Assembly (NCBI GenBank): GCA_937136055.1
Contig: CAKZOD010000078.1
Coordinates: forward strand, 1-38,413
Direction of reading: 5' to 3'
DNA from: an uncultured Oceanospirillaceae bacterium
GTDB lineage: Bacteria; Pseudomonadota; Gammaproteobacteria; Pseudomonadales; Balneatricaceae
DNA: 38,413 nucleotides
Shown here in pieces: positions 1 through 6,522 of the stretch (positions are counted from its first letter, which is position 1; the number at the start of each line of letters is the position of its first letter). The notes under the pieces were generated by a model. It made no database searches. It saw nothing but the letters and a program-made list of their open reading frames with translations, and had not been told where the DNA came from. The position numbers were made by a program, and so were the translations under genes.

Positions 1-44
1 TCAGGACTACTTTCTCTGAATCGTTTCAAAAAGTAGCCAATATG

Positions 45-626
45 TTACTCCTGAAGCGTATGGAGATCAAAATTAGTTGGGGTGTCCTTTTTATGTATCC
101 CAGATCTAGGTTTTGAAATAGCAGGCTGCTGTGCTTCAACAGAAATATTTGTTAACGATGGTTTCTGAATTGTGGATGGAGATGCGCCATTTACAATATA
201 AACAGCTTTGTCTACAGCCTTCACAACCTCAACAAAGCCGTCATCGATATGGGTAAACTTAACGATAGGTTTGCCGTCTGTTGTAGCAGCTAATAATTTA
301 CCAAAAGGTAGATTGTGCCACGCACAAGGCCGCAGAATTACCGGAATTACAATCGCATCACCACGCTCATGTCGCTCTAAAGCATTATTCAGTTCGATAT
401 CATAACAATAATCTGACGCTATAAAATCAGGGCTTACCAATAATAAAATGATGTTAGCTTCAGCAAAGTACAAATCTATCGCAGATTCAAACTCACTACC
501 TGGATCAATTCGCCGATCATGCCAAGTTTCGATCTGACCCGTACGTTTTAGCGGCGACAGATGTTTTTCTAACTCATTTCTTAATTGTTCATCTGTATGT
601 GAATATGAAAAAACGACCTTTGCCAT
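45..626 (-). CDS. TIR-domain protein (candidate defence effector)
   Basis: The 193-residue protein starts with a bacterial TIR_2-type domain (residues about 1-145): a VVFSYSHTDE opening, then ETWHDRRIDPG, then IILLLVSPDFIASDYC, then VIPVILRPCAW. In enzymatic TIR domains a glutamate after the (W/Y)C position cleaves NAD+; E78 in DYCYDIE is the likely counterpart. The last 45 or so residues are polar and carry no recognisable domain. I chose the ATG at 626 because AGGT lies 7 bases upstream and the TIR fold begins at once; the frame is open to 746 but those extra 40 residues are unlike a TIR N-terminus. It lies 112 bp downstream of the DUF4041/GIY-YIG gene on the same strand, probably in one operon. 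TIR assignment is secure; NADase activity and a role in phage defence are inference. Confidence 0.87.
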   Translation of the reverse strand: MAKVVFSYSHTDEQLRNELEKHLSPLKRTGQIETWHDRRIDPGSEFESAIDLYFAEANIILLLVSPDFIASDYCYDIELNNALERHERGDAIVIPVILRPCAWHNLPFGKLLAATTDGKPIVKFTHIDDGFVEVVKAVDKAVYIVNGASPSTIQKPSLTNISVEAQQPAISKPRSGIHKKDTPTNFDLHTLQE

Positions 627-738
627 ATTGTTACCTATATAAATTCGATTAACTTTTATAAATGAAGCAAAACAGATCAATAGAGGCAGAGTCATTCGAT
701 AATCAGAATCGACATACCCATTGATCCTTAAATAAATA

Positions 739-2397
739 TCAAGCAACGTTTTCAGTTTTCAATTTACTCTCTATTGCCAGCGACTCTCTGTACTCAGTTG
801 CTTCTGCTTTCATCGTCCAGTGCACTTCGGTCAAGTTTTGTTGCTGAACAGCTTGTTTAATTTCAGCCAAAGTAGTTCTAAAGAACTCTTTTCTGAAATT
901 AACTTTGTTGACAGAGTCGTACTCAAAACGTTTATGCAGCTCCTTTTCTAGGCTTGGTGCGTCTTCGCTGTAGAGCATTGCATGAACATCAAAGGAGAAA
1001 GGTACTGATGCATCGCCTAGCTCTTTAACGCGATCCATCGGCTCTAAGCGGCGAGTCATACCAATCTTAAATACATTCTCACCAAAACTGCCGATGTTAC
1101 TAATGACATAAACATGACCTCTTCGGGTTTGCTGTGCCATTGATAATGCTCGCTCTCCCCTAGCTTCTGCATCCGCTAATTTGCCTTCTAGGTCTTCAAG
1201 TTGTTGCTCAAACTTTAGACGCTGCTCTTCACTGGCAGAAGCAAGCTCTTGGCGTGCTTTATTCAGGGCTGTTTGTATTAGTTTTTCTTCTTTTTCAGCT
1301 TCTTTAATCGCCTTTTCCATTTCTCGGCGTGCTTTTTCTTCTTCGCGAATCTGCTGCTTGATCTCTCTTTGTTCAGCAAGTTCTTTTTGCCTTAGCTCGT
1401 GTGTAGCGACAGCCCATTTGAGTTCTTCTTGCCTTGTATTGAGGTATTCTTTTTTGATCCGTGCATTTCTAAAAGGCTCACCGTTGTGGTTTACCAAAGC
1501 AAATGCATCATCAATTTCTTGGCAAATTTTCCCAAAATTATCATGCTTAACTTTCGATAAAGCTGAATCTGTTTTTCCATTAAACGCATCAACAATGAAG
1601 TTGATCGCGTATGTTTTACGATGATTCTCTACATAGTTACAATCGCCAGCATGCCCATTTTTAACCATATCTTTAATGCGTTTTCTGACAGTCTTGAGCT
1701 CTTGACCTGCTTCGCTAAAACTATAATCTTCAGCTAAATCATCTAGAACTGAATGGTTAGGTACGATGTATTCGTCTTTATAGCCTTCAATGGTATTTCG
1801 CATTGCTTTTGCGGTGGCTTCATAAGAATCAGCTTTCTCTTTTGCCTCGTAGGCATCTCCTGCAATTTGCATTGCTTCTACTTTGGCAAGTTTTATTATA
1901 CTTGTTGATTCTTTATGTGCAGTTTCAACAATGGTTGAAGATTGCTCTCTTGCTTTTGCTAGCTTCTCATTAGCCTTTTTATTATTTTCTTTCGATTCTA
2001 AACTAAGGTTGCTTGCTTCAGTCTCAGCATCAAAAATAGTCTTTTTTGCTCTGTTGTGTGCCTGTTTAGTTATCTCTTCAGCTAACTGGTTTGCTTTAAT
2101 CAGTTCTATTTCTGACTCATGTTTTCTAGAAGCTGCACTTTCTTCTGACTCATCAATTAATTGGGCGACAAACTTCTCAGTGTCTATGATCGAACCATAT
2201 TTTTCTTCTAGCTGATCAATTTTTGAGTTTGCGTTTGCTAACTCTGATCTCCAAGCTGCGCTTTCTTCCAAAGCTTCATGAAGAGTAACTTCTATCCTTT
2301 TCCTTTTACGCCTTGAAAGCCAAGCAAAAAATAAAGGAAGAAGGATAATAAACAAGAAAATCCAAAGAGCTGTTGAATCTGAACCAGTTTGTTCCAT
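739..2397 (-). CDS. Membrane-anchored coiled-coil DUF4041 / GIY-YIG (T5orf172) protein
   Basis: The 552-residue protein has one N-terminal transmembrane helix (about residues 10-27, followed by RRKRKR), a long charged coiled coil (about 35-205), a DUF4041-like core (about 205-330), a second charged helix (about 330-425) and a C-terminal GIY-YIG-type T5orf172/MUG113 domain (about 426-515). In the last domain HVYVIS and VFKIG correspond to the GIY and YIG strands, followed by MTRRLEPMDRVKEL and a conserved NFRKEFF segment. GIY-YIG domains are nucleases, so DNA cleavage is the likely activity; the helix would tether it at the inner membrane. The ATG at 2397 has TGAGAT upstream. This architecture is common near prophage and defence genes (family knowledge), and here it precedes a TIR gene. 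Domain assignment is firm, function is inferred. Confidence 0.88.
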   Translation of the reverse strand: MEQTGSDSTALWIFLFIILLPLFFAWLSRRKRKRIEVTLHEALEESAAWRSELANANSKIDQLEEKYGSIIDTEKFVAQLIDESEESAASRKHESEIELIKANQLAEEITKQAHNRAKKTIFDAETEASNLSLESKENNKKANEKLAKAREQSSTIVETAHKESTSIIKLAKVEAMQIAGDAYEAKEKADSYEATAKAMRNTIEGYKDEYIVPNHSVLDDLAEDYSFSEAGQELKTVRKRIKDMVKNGHAGDCNYVENHRKTYAINFIVDAFNGKTDSALSKVKHDNFGKICQEIDDAFALVNHNGEPFRNARIKKEYLNTRQEELKWAVATHELRQKELAEQREIKQQIREEEKARREMEKAIKEAEKEEKLIQTALNKARQELASASEEQRLKFEQQLEDLEGKLADAEARGERALSMAQQTRRGHVYVISNIGSFGENVFKIGMTRRLEPMDRVKELGDASVPFSFDVHAMLYSEDAPSLEKELHKRFEYDSVNKVNFRKEFFRTTLAEIKQAVQQQNLTEVHWTMKAEATEYRESLAIESKLKTENVA

Positions 2398-2433
2398 ATC
2401 TGTATCTCAATAGGCAGTAAAATAGTGAGGGCA

Positions 2434-2458
2434 GCAGGTTAAGTCACTAAGAACCTGC
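2434..2458. promoter_or_regulatory. Inverted repeat upstream of the DUF4041/TIR operon
   Basis: A perfect 7-bp inverted repeat, GCAGGTT at 2434-2440 and AACCTGC at 2452-2458, separated by 11 bases, lies 37-61 bp upstream of the DUF4041 start codon. It could be an operator or a 5' leader hairpin. No U-tract follows on either strand, so it is not a typical terminator. No cognate regulator is visible in the window. Confidence 0.4.
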
Positions 2459-2769
2459 CAGTGTTATCTGTTTAGGGATTAAGAAATAAGCCTACAACAA
2501 ATCAACAACTTATAAACCTGCAACTAGTTATAGGTTTTGCTATTAATTTGTATAAAAAGCGAAATAAATTGATTCAAATCAAAAAGCAGACTTCGTTTCA
2601 TATGAAGTTCTTCGGATGTTATTCGATGTAATTTAAAGACACGTTTGAGAATGGTACAAGAGTCTAAATTCAGGACACTAAAAGCGTTAAAGACAACTTC
2701 TGTAAATTCATAACCTAATAATATTTAAAGATATAAATACTTAATCGTTAGCACTTAATGCTCACAACC
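2459..2769. other. AT-rich intergenic stretch without a recognised gene
   Basis: This upstream flank of the DUF4041 gene is AT-rich, with stops in all frames and no convincing ribosome binding site and ORF pair. It probably contains the promoter of the minus-strand DUF4041/TIR operon, but I cannot single out -35 and -10 boxes. Confidence 0.5.
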
Positions 2770-3100
2770 CACTACGGAGCCGCCAGAACCCCTTCAGAGG
2801 GCCGCCGGAGCAATTGCTTAAATTATCGAGTGGAGCGACAGGACGTCGCGCAAAGGTCAGCTGCGCCAAGGATGGCGCATCTGAACGGCCGTTAATTTCA
2901 GTGATTGCGAAGGAGTTTTCGGCCCTCGTTGGGCGAACTTTTCTTTGGCTGCGTTTCTTTTTTTCGCAAAAAGAAATGAGCTCGCCATCAGGCGAAACAC
3001 TGATAACCAGTTAACTTAAAAGATAATTAAAAACTCCAAGCTAGAAGAAAACTCCCCTCGCCAAAGGCGAAACAGCTAGCCTCCCGCTAGCTGCCCTAAA
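2770..3100. repeat. Hairpin-rich non-coding element (REP-like)
   Basis: This stretch is denser in GC and in palindromes than its flanks. Visible stems are CCCT/AGGG at about 2790-2801; an 11-bp stem with one mismatch centred on GCGCCA-AGGA-TGGCGC at 2858-2883; a perfect 9-bp TTTCTTTTT/AAAAAGAAA stem at 2954-2976; TCGCC-ATCA-GGCGA at 2982-2995; a second TCGCC-AAA-GGCGA near 3058-3070; and CAGCTAG/CTAGCTG just before 3095. The two TCGCC/GGCGA hairpins are related to each other. A 66-codon open frame (2814-3014, plus strand) crosses it but has no good ribosome binding site and is probably a by-product. My impression that similar sequences recur between genes in marine gammaproteobacteria is from memory and unverified. 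Confidence 0.5.
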
Positions 3101-3108
3101 CAATACCA

Positions 3109-4428
3109 TTAATGCTTCCCCTTCCATGGAATCAACTTAACTTCTGCTTTACGCATCAACATCTCAATCGCATACCCAATCACACCAATTAAGATAATCC
3201 CCATGATAACGATATCTGTTTGTTGAAACTTAGAAGCAGCAATAATCATCTTACCCGCGCCTTTTTCAGCGGCCACCAGCTCAGCTGCCACCACTGTTCC
3301 CCAACAAACACCCATTGCCACACGCGCACCGGTAAATATCTCCGGTAGAGAGTTAGGCAAAATAACCTTCATCAACACCTGATACTTCGAAGCACCGAGG
3401 GAGTATGCCGCATGCACCTTACTGATATTAACGCCAGAGACACCCGCGCGTGCCGCGATTGTCATTATCCATAAAGACGCTAAGAACAGTAAACTGATCT
3501 TCCCTTGCTCCCAAATGCCGAACCAAATGATAACCAGTGGAATTAAGGCCAGCGGTGGTACCGGTCGCATAAATTCAACAATTGGATCAAACCAACCACG
3601 CATCCAACCATTGAGCCCCATGGCAAAACCTAACGGGATACCGAACAAACAACCCAGCAAGAAGCCAAGCACAACACGCATCAAAGACCAGCCCAAGTTT
3701 TGGCCTAAGCTAATATCTTGATAACCATCGCGGCTAATAGTGATGATCTTTTCAACCACGGCTTCCGGTGGTGGCAACCAAATAGCCTCCATTTGCAGCC
3801 CTTTATCAGGACTAAAAGATAAGCTCCCTTTGGTTGTCATGCGCACTTTGCCGTTATCGATAGCCAGTATGTCTCCACCTGTTATCGGCTGACCATTAAT
3901 TTCGGTCACTTTGTAGCCTTCATCGCGCCCTCCTAAATCATTTTTTTGCACTTTGATTAATCGGGTTCTGCCGCTGCGTTGTGTAAAGAAATCATTCTTT
4001 GCAAAACCGCTTGCTTCAACAGGCTTTTCAATTTGGTTAGTATCAACATCCCCAATCGCGACCGTTGCTGTTGCAGTGGCACTTTCCCCTGATGCATTGA
4101 CTGCCGTGTACTGAAACTGTGTCACCCCTTCAAAAGGTGCACTCACATGAATAGGCACCCAGCTAGAACCGGTAAATGCTCCCCAAATGATGAACAGTGA
4201 TAAAACGCCGCCTATTGATGCAGCACGATTGGCCGTTACTGCACTTTCATCACCAAAGGTGACTGTTTTCAAACTTGTAAAATCGTTATTTTTTAATTTC
4301 ATTTTTTGCACTTGGTTAAACAGTGCAAAACACAGCGCGCTGATTAAGGTGTAGATTCCCAAAATCACTGCTATACCGACCATTAACGATAGTGTACCTG
4401 ACGCTAATGCCATTAATTCTTGCCACAT
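3109..4428 (-). CDS. TauC-type ABC transporter permease with long N-terminal extension
   Basis: The C-terminal part (about residues 216-439) is a complete binding-protein-dependent permease of the taurine/sulfonate/nitrate (SsuC/TauC) group. It begins at WLPPPEAVVEKI, has several transmembrane helices, and carries the cytoplasmic EAA-type loop AAYSLGASKYQVLMKVILPNS that contacts the ATPase. Residues 1-215 are extra: two more hydrophobic helices (about 10-37 and 70-86) and a soluble, probably periplasmic segment of about 130 residues rich in beta-type sequence. Ordinary TauC proteins are about 250-280 residues. The start at 4428 is supported by AAGGAG six bases upstream. It is the last gene of the tauA-tauB-tauC order on this strand. 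It should form the membrane channel with the 4488-5303 ATPase; the substrate is unproven. Confidence 0.87.
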   Translation of the reverse strand: MWQELMALASGTLSLMVGIAVILGIYTLISALCFALFNQVQKMKLKNNDFTSLKTVTFGDESAVTANRAASIGGVLSLFIIWGAFTGSSWVPIHVSAPFEGVTQFQYTAVNASGESATATATVAIGDVDTNQIEKPVEASGFAKNDFFTQRSGRTRLIKVQKNDLGGRDEGYKVTEINGQPITGGDILAIDNGKVRMTTKGSLSFSPDKGLQMEAIWLPPPEAVVEKIITISRDGYQDISLGQNLGWSLMRVVLGFLLGCLFGIPLGFAMGLNGWMRGWFDPIVEFMRPVPPLALIPLVIIWFGIWEQGKISLLFLASLWIMTIAARAGVSGVNISKVHAAYSLGASKYQVLMKVILPNSLPEIFTGARVAMGVCWGTVVAAELVAAEKGAGKMIIAASKFQQTDIVIMGIILIGVIGYAIEMLMRKAEVKLIPWKGKH

Positions 4429-4487
4429 CTTAAGTCTCCTTAATAGAGCTGTTCAGTGCTTGAGTTAGAAACACATTAAAAAAAGGA

Positions 4488-5303
4488 TTACGCTTCTTGT
4501 CCTCCCATAATCTCCTCTTCCATGTTCCAAATCATATTGAGAATTTCTTCACGTTTCTCACCAAACTCAGGATGTTTTTTCACTTCCCGTAAATCTTGAT
4601 TCACCCCCATTTCAGCGAAAGGCAAGCGGTATTCGCGATGGATACGCCCAGGCCTTGGTGCCATTACAAGTAACCTCTCACCCAGTAGTAATGCCTCTTC
4701 AACGGAGTGAGTAATGAGAATGATTGTCTTGCCTGTTTTCTTCCAGATATCTAGCACTAAGCTCTGCATCTTCTCGCGCGTTAATGCATCCAGTGCACCT
4801 AGAGGTTCATCCATTAAAATAATCTGCGGATCATTCGCAAGGCAGCGAGCAAGCGCAACACGTTGCTGCATGCCCCCAGAAAGCTCATAAACCATTTTGT
4901 CCCCAAAATCTTTTAAGCCAACAATTTGTAGCAGCTCATTAACACGCTTAGCTATTTCATGCTCAGGGGTTTTCTTCATGCGCGGCCCAAATCCAATGTT
5001 TTCTCGCACATTCATCCATTCAAATAAAGCACCTTGTTGAAACACCATCCCACGCTCACTGCTAGGCCCATGAACTTGATGAGTTGTACCTTGCTGATCA
5101 ATCACACTAACAACCCCAGCTGTCGCTGCTAAAAAGCCTGCTAGTATATTTAGCAAGGTGCTTTTGCCGCAGCCTGAGGGGCCTAATACTGAGAGCAACT
5201 CGCCTTGTGCCAGTGATAAATTTATATCTTTAAGTGCCTCAACTTTATTACCGTCGGGCAATGCAAATGTCATACTGACATTTTCAATCGTCAATCCTGC
5301 CAT
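4488..5303 (-). CDS. TauB-type ABC transporter ATP-binding protein
   Basis: This 271-residue nucleotide-binding subunit has Walker [10 protein letters not shown] (about residues 41-49), the signature LSGGMQQR, Walker B IILMDEP followed by the D-loop LGALD, and the H-loop histidine in LITHSVEEA. The sequence groups with the nitrate/sulfonate/taurine importer ATPases (SsuB/TauB). All catalytic motifs are intact. AAGGAG sits six bases before the ATG at 5303. It lies between the binding-protein gene (71 bp upstream) and the permease gene (59 bp downstream), which marks one import system in the inner membrane. It probably energises uptake of a small organosulfonate or amine. Confidence 0.92.
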   Translation of the reverse strand: MAGLTIENVSMTFALPDGNKVEALKDINLSLAQGELLSVLGPSGCGKSTLLNILAGFLAATAGVVSVIDQQGTTHQVHGPSSERGMVFQQGALFEWMNVRENIGFGPRMKKTPEHEIAKRVNELLQIVGLKDFGDKMVYELSGGMQQRVALARCLANDPQIILMDEPLGALDALTREKMQSLVLDIWKKTGKTIILITHSVEEALLLGERLLVMAPRPGRIHREYRLPFAEMGVNQDLREVKKHPEFGEKREEILNMIWNMEEEIMGGQEA

Positions 5304-5374
5304 GCAATCTCCTTAAATTAAGATTGGGAAAGCACGTCACTGCGCGCTTTCCCAAAAGAGTCTCCCATAGCAAA

Positions 5375-6379
5375 TTACTTAGCTGCTTTAAGGTAGGAAA
5401 TGTTGACCGCATCATCGTAGCTAGCCAGTGCTTTTTTCAAAGTACCTTGCGCAACAAAGAAATCGGCAACTTCTTTCAAATAGGATTGTAAGCCGCCATC
5501 TAACCAAGCTTTGCTAAGCTGAGTATCACGACTTGGAAAGGTAAATGCATTCAAACTTGCCAAAGCAGCTTCTTCAGACATACCTGCAGCTTTTGCAATC
5601 ACAGGTAGCATTTTGCTTGGTTCCGCTTTGTACTGGCTGTTCATTTGCGCCGTTACTGCTAAAAACTTACTCACCAGTTCAGGATGCTCCTCCCCGAAAG
5701 CACTTGGCGTTACTGTGGCATCAAATACTTTGATACCAAGCGCTTCTTTTTCACTGCCTGTGAGTAATACATTACCGTGCTCTTTCATTCTCGCCAGTGC
5801 ACCGCCCCAGCCACACACCATATCTAGGTTGCCATTGGCAAAAGCTGCTGCACCATCAGCAGGGGCCATATCAACTACTTTCATACCCTTAGTATCAACG
5901 CCGAAGTGCTCCATTTGCTTTAGAAAGCCGTAATGCGCTGCGGTACCAATAGGTACGCCGACTTCTTTGCCCGCTAGTTCTTTTGCATTGTTTTTATCAA
6001 TTTCTAAATCTTCACGTACGACACAGTTATCGTTATCAGAATAGGCCACTGCTACATCGACAACTTGTAGATCTTGCCCTGCTGACTTAGCCACCACAAA
6101 AGGAGGAATGCCTTGAGAAAAAGCCAATTGCACATCACCAGATGCCATCGCCGCTGACATTGCCGTGCCTGAATCAAACGATACCCATTTGATTTTCACA
6201 CCCATGGCTTTTTCATAAGCACCAGTGCTTTTTCCGTATAAATTTGGGGTAGGCCATTCAAGGAAATAAGCGACGGTAATTTCATCCATCGCCACAGCTG
6301 TAGGGCTTAAAAATGCTGCACTACTTAGTAACGCAGCAGATAGTGTATGGCGGATTTTTTTTGAATTTAAGTGTTTCAT
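5375..6379 (-). CDS. TauA-type periplasmic substrate-binding protein
   Basis: The 334-residue protein begins with a signal peptide (MKHLNSKKIRHTLSAALLSS, cleavage probably after TAVA near residue 30). The mature part has the NMT1/TauA type-2 periplasmic binding fold: ITVAYFLEWPTPN, FDSGTAMSAAMASGDVQLAFSQG, LAGKEVGVPIGTAAHYGFLKQM and MVCGWGGALARM. In taurine-binding proteins the corresponding regions line the ligand cleft. AGGAG lies five to six bases before the ATG at 6379. It is first in the transporter set and follows a strong terminator that closes the upstream oxidoreductase gene, so it probably has its own promoter between 6380 and 6488. The ligand could be taurine, an N-methylated amine or another small zwitterion; sequence alone does not decide. 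Confidence 0.9.
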   Translation of the reverse strand: MKHLNSKKIRHTLSAALLSSAAFLSPTAVAMDEITVAYFLEWPTPNLYGKSTGAYEKAMGVKIKWVSFDSGTAMSAAMASGDVQLAFSQGIPPFVVAKSAGQDLQVVDVAVAYSDNDNCVVREDLEIDKNNAKELAGKEVGVPIGTAAHYGFLKQMEHFGVDTKGMKVVDMAPADGAAAFANGNLDMVCGWGGALARMKEHGNVLLTGSEKEALGIKVFDATVTPSAFGEEHPELVSKFLAVTAQMNSQYKAEPSKMLPVIAKAAGMSEEAALASLNAFTFPSRDTQLSKAWLDGGLQSYLKEVADFFVAQGTLKKALASYDDAVNISYLKAAK

Positions 6380-6488
6380 TTTAGCTCCTAATAAGGCCTA
6401 TAAATGCCTCAATTATTGTTATTGTTGCTATGGGTGAATCCTAAATTTTTTTCAGTTAATTCTTATAATTATCACGGCTCTTATGACG

Positions 6489-6513
6489 AAAAAAACCGGT
6501 CATTGAGACCGGC
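6489..6513 (-). terminator. Rho-independent terminator after the FAD/GcvT oxidoreductase
   Basis: Read on the minus strand this is a 6-bp GC-rich stem, CCGGTC/GACCGG, with a 5-base loop followed directly by seven T residues. It lies 9 bp beyond the stop codon of the 6523-8943 gene and upstream of the tauA-like gene, so it separates oxidoreductase and transporter transcripts or attenuates readthrough. Confidence 0.85.
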
Positions 6514-6522
6514 AAACTGGAG

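Noticed and set aside
1..44. Part of another gene at the left edge
   Set aside because: Only 44 bases are visible beyond the TIR stop; nothing can be supported from them.
627..746. N-terminal extension of the TIR protein by 40 residues, overlapping the DUF4041 gene
   Set aside because: The ATG at 626 has a good Shine-Dalgarno and begins exactly at the TIR fold; the extension has no TIR counterpart.
1181..2215. Plus-strand open frames rich in Ser, Leu and Ala
   Set aside because: They are antisense to the Glu/Lys-rich coiled coils of the DUF4041 protein, which give such composition automatically.
2814..3014. 66-codon plus-strand open frame in the hairpin-rich element
   Set aside because: No ribosome binding site, and the sequence is explained by palindromes; similar frames are expected by-products of such elements.
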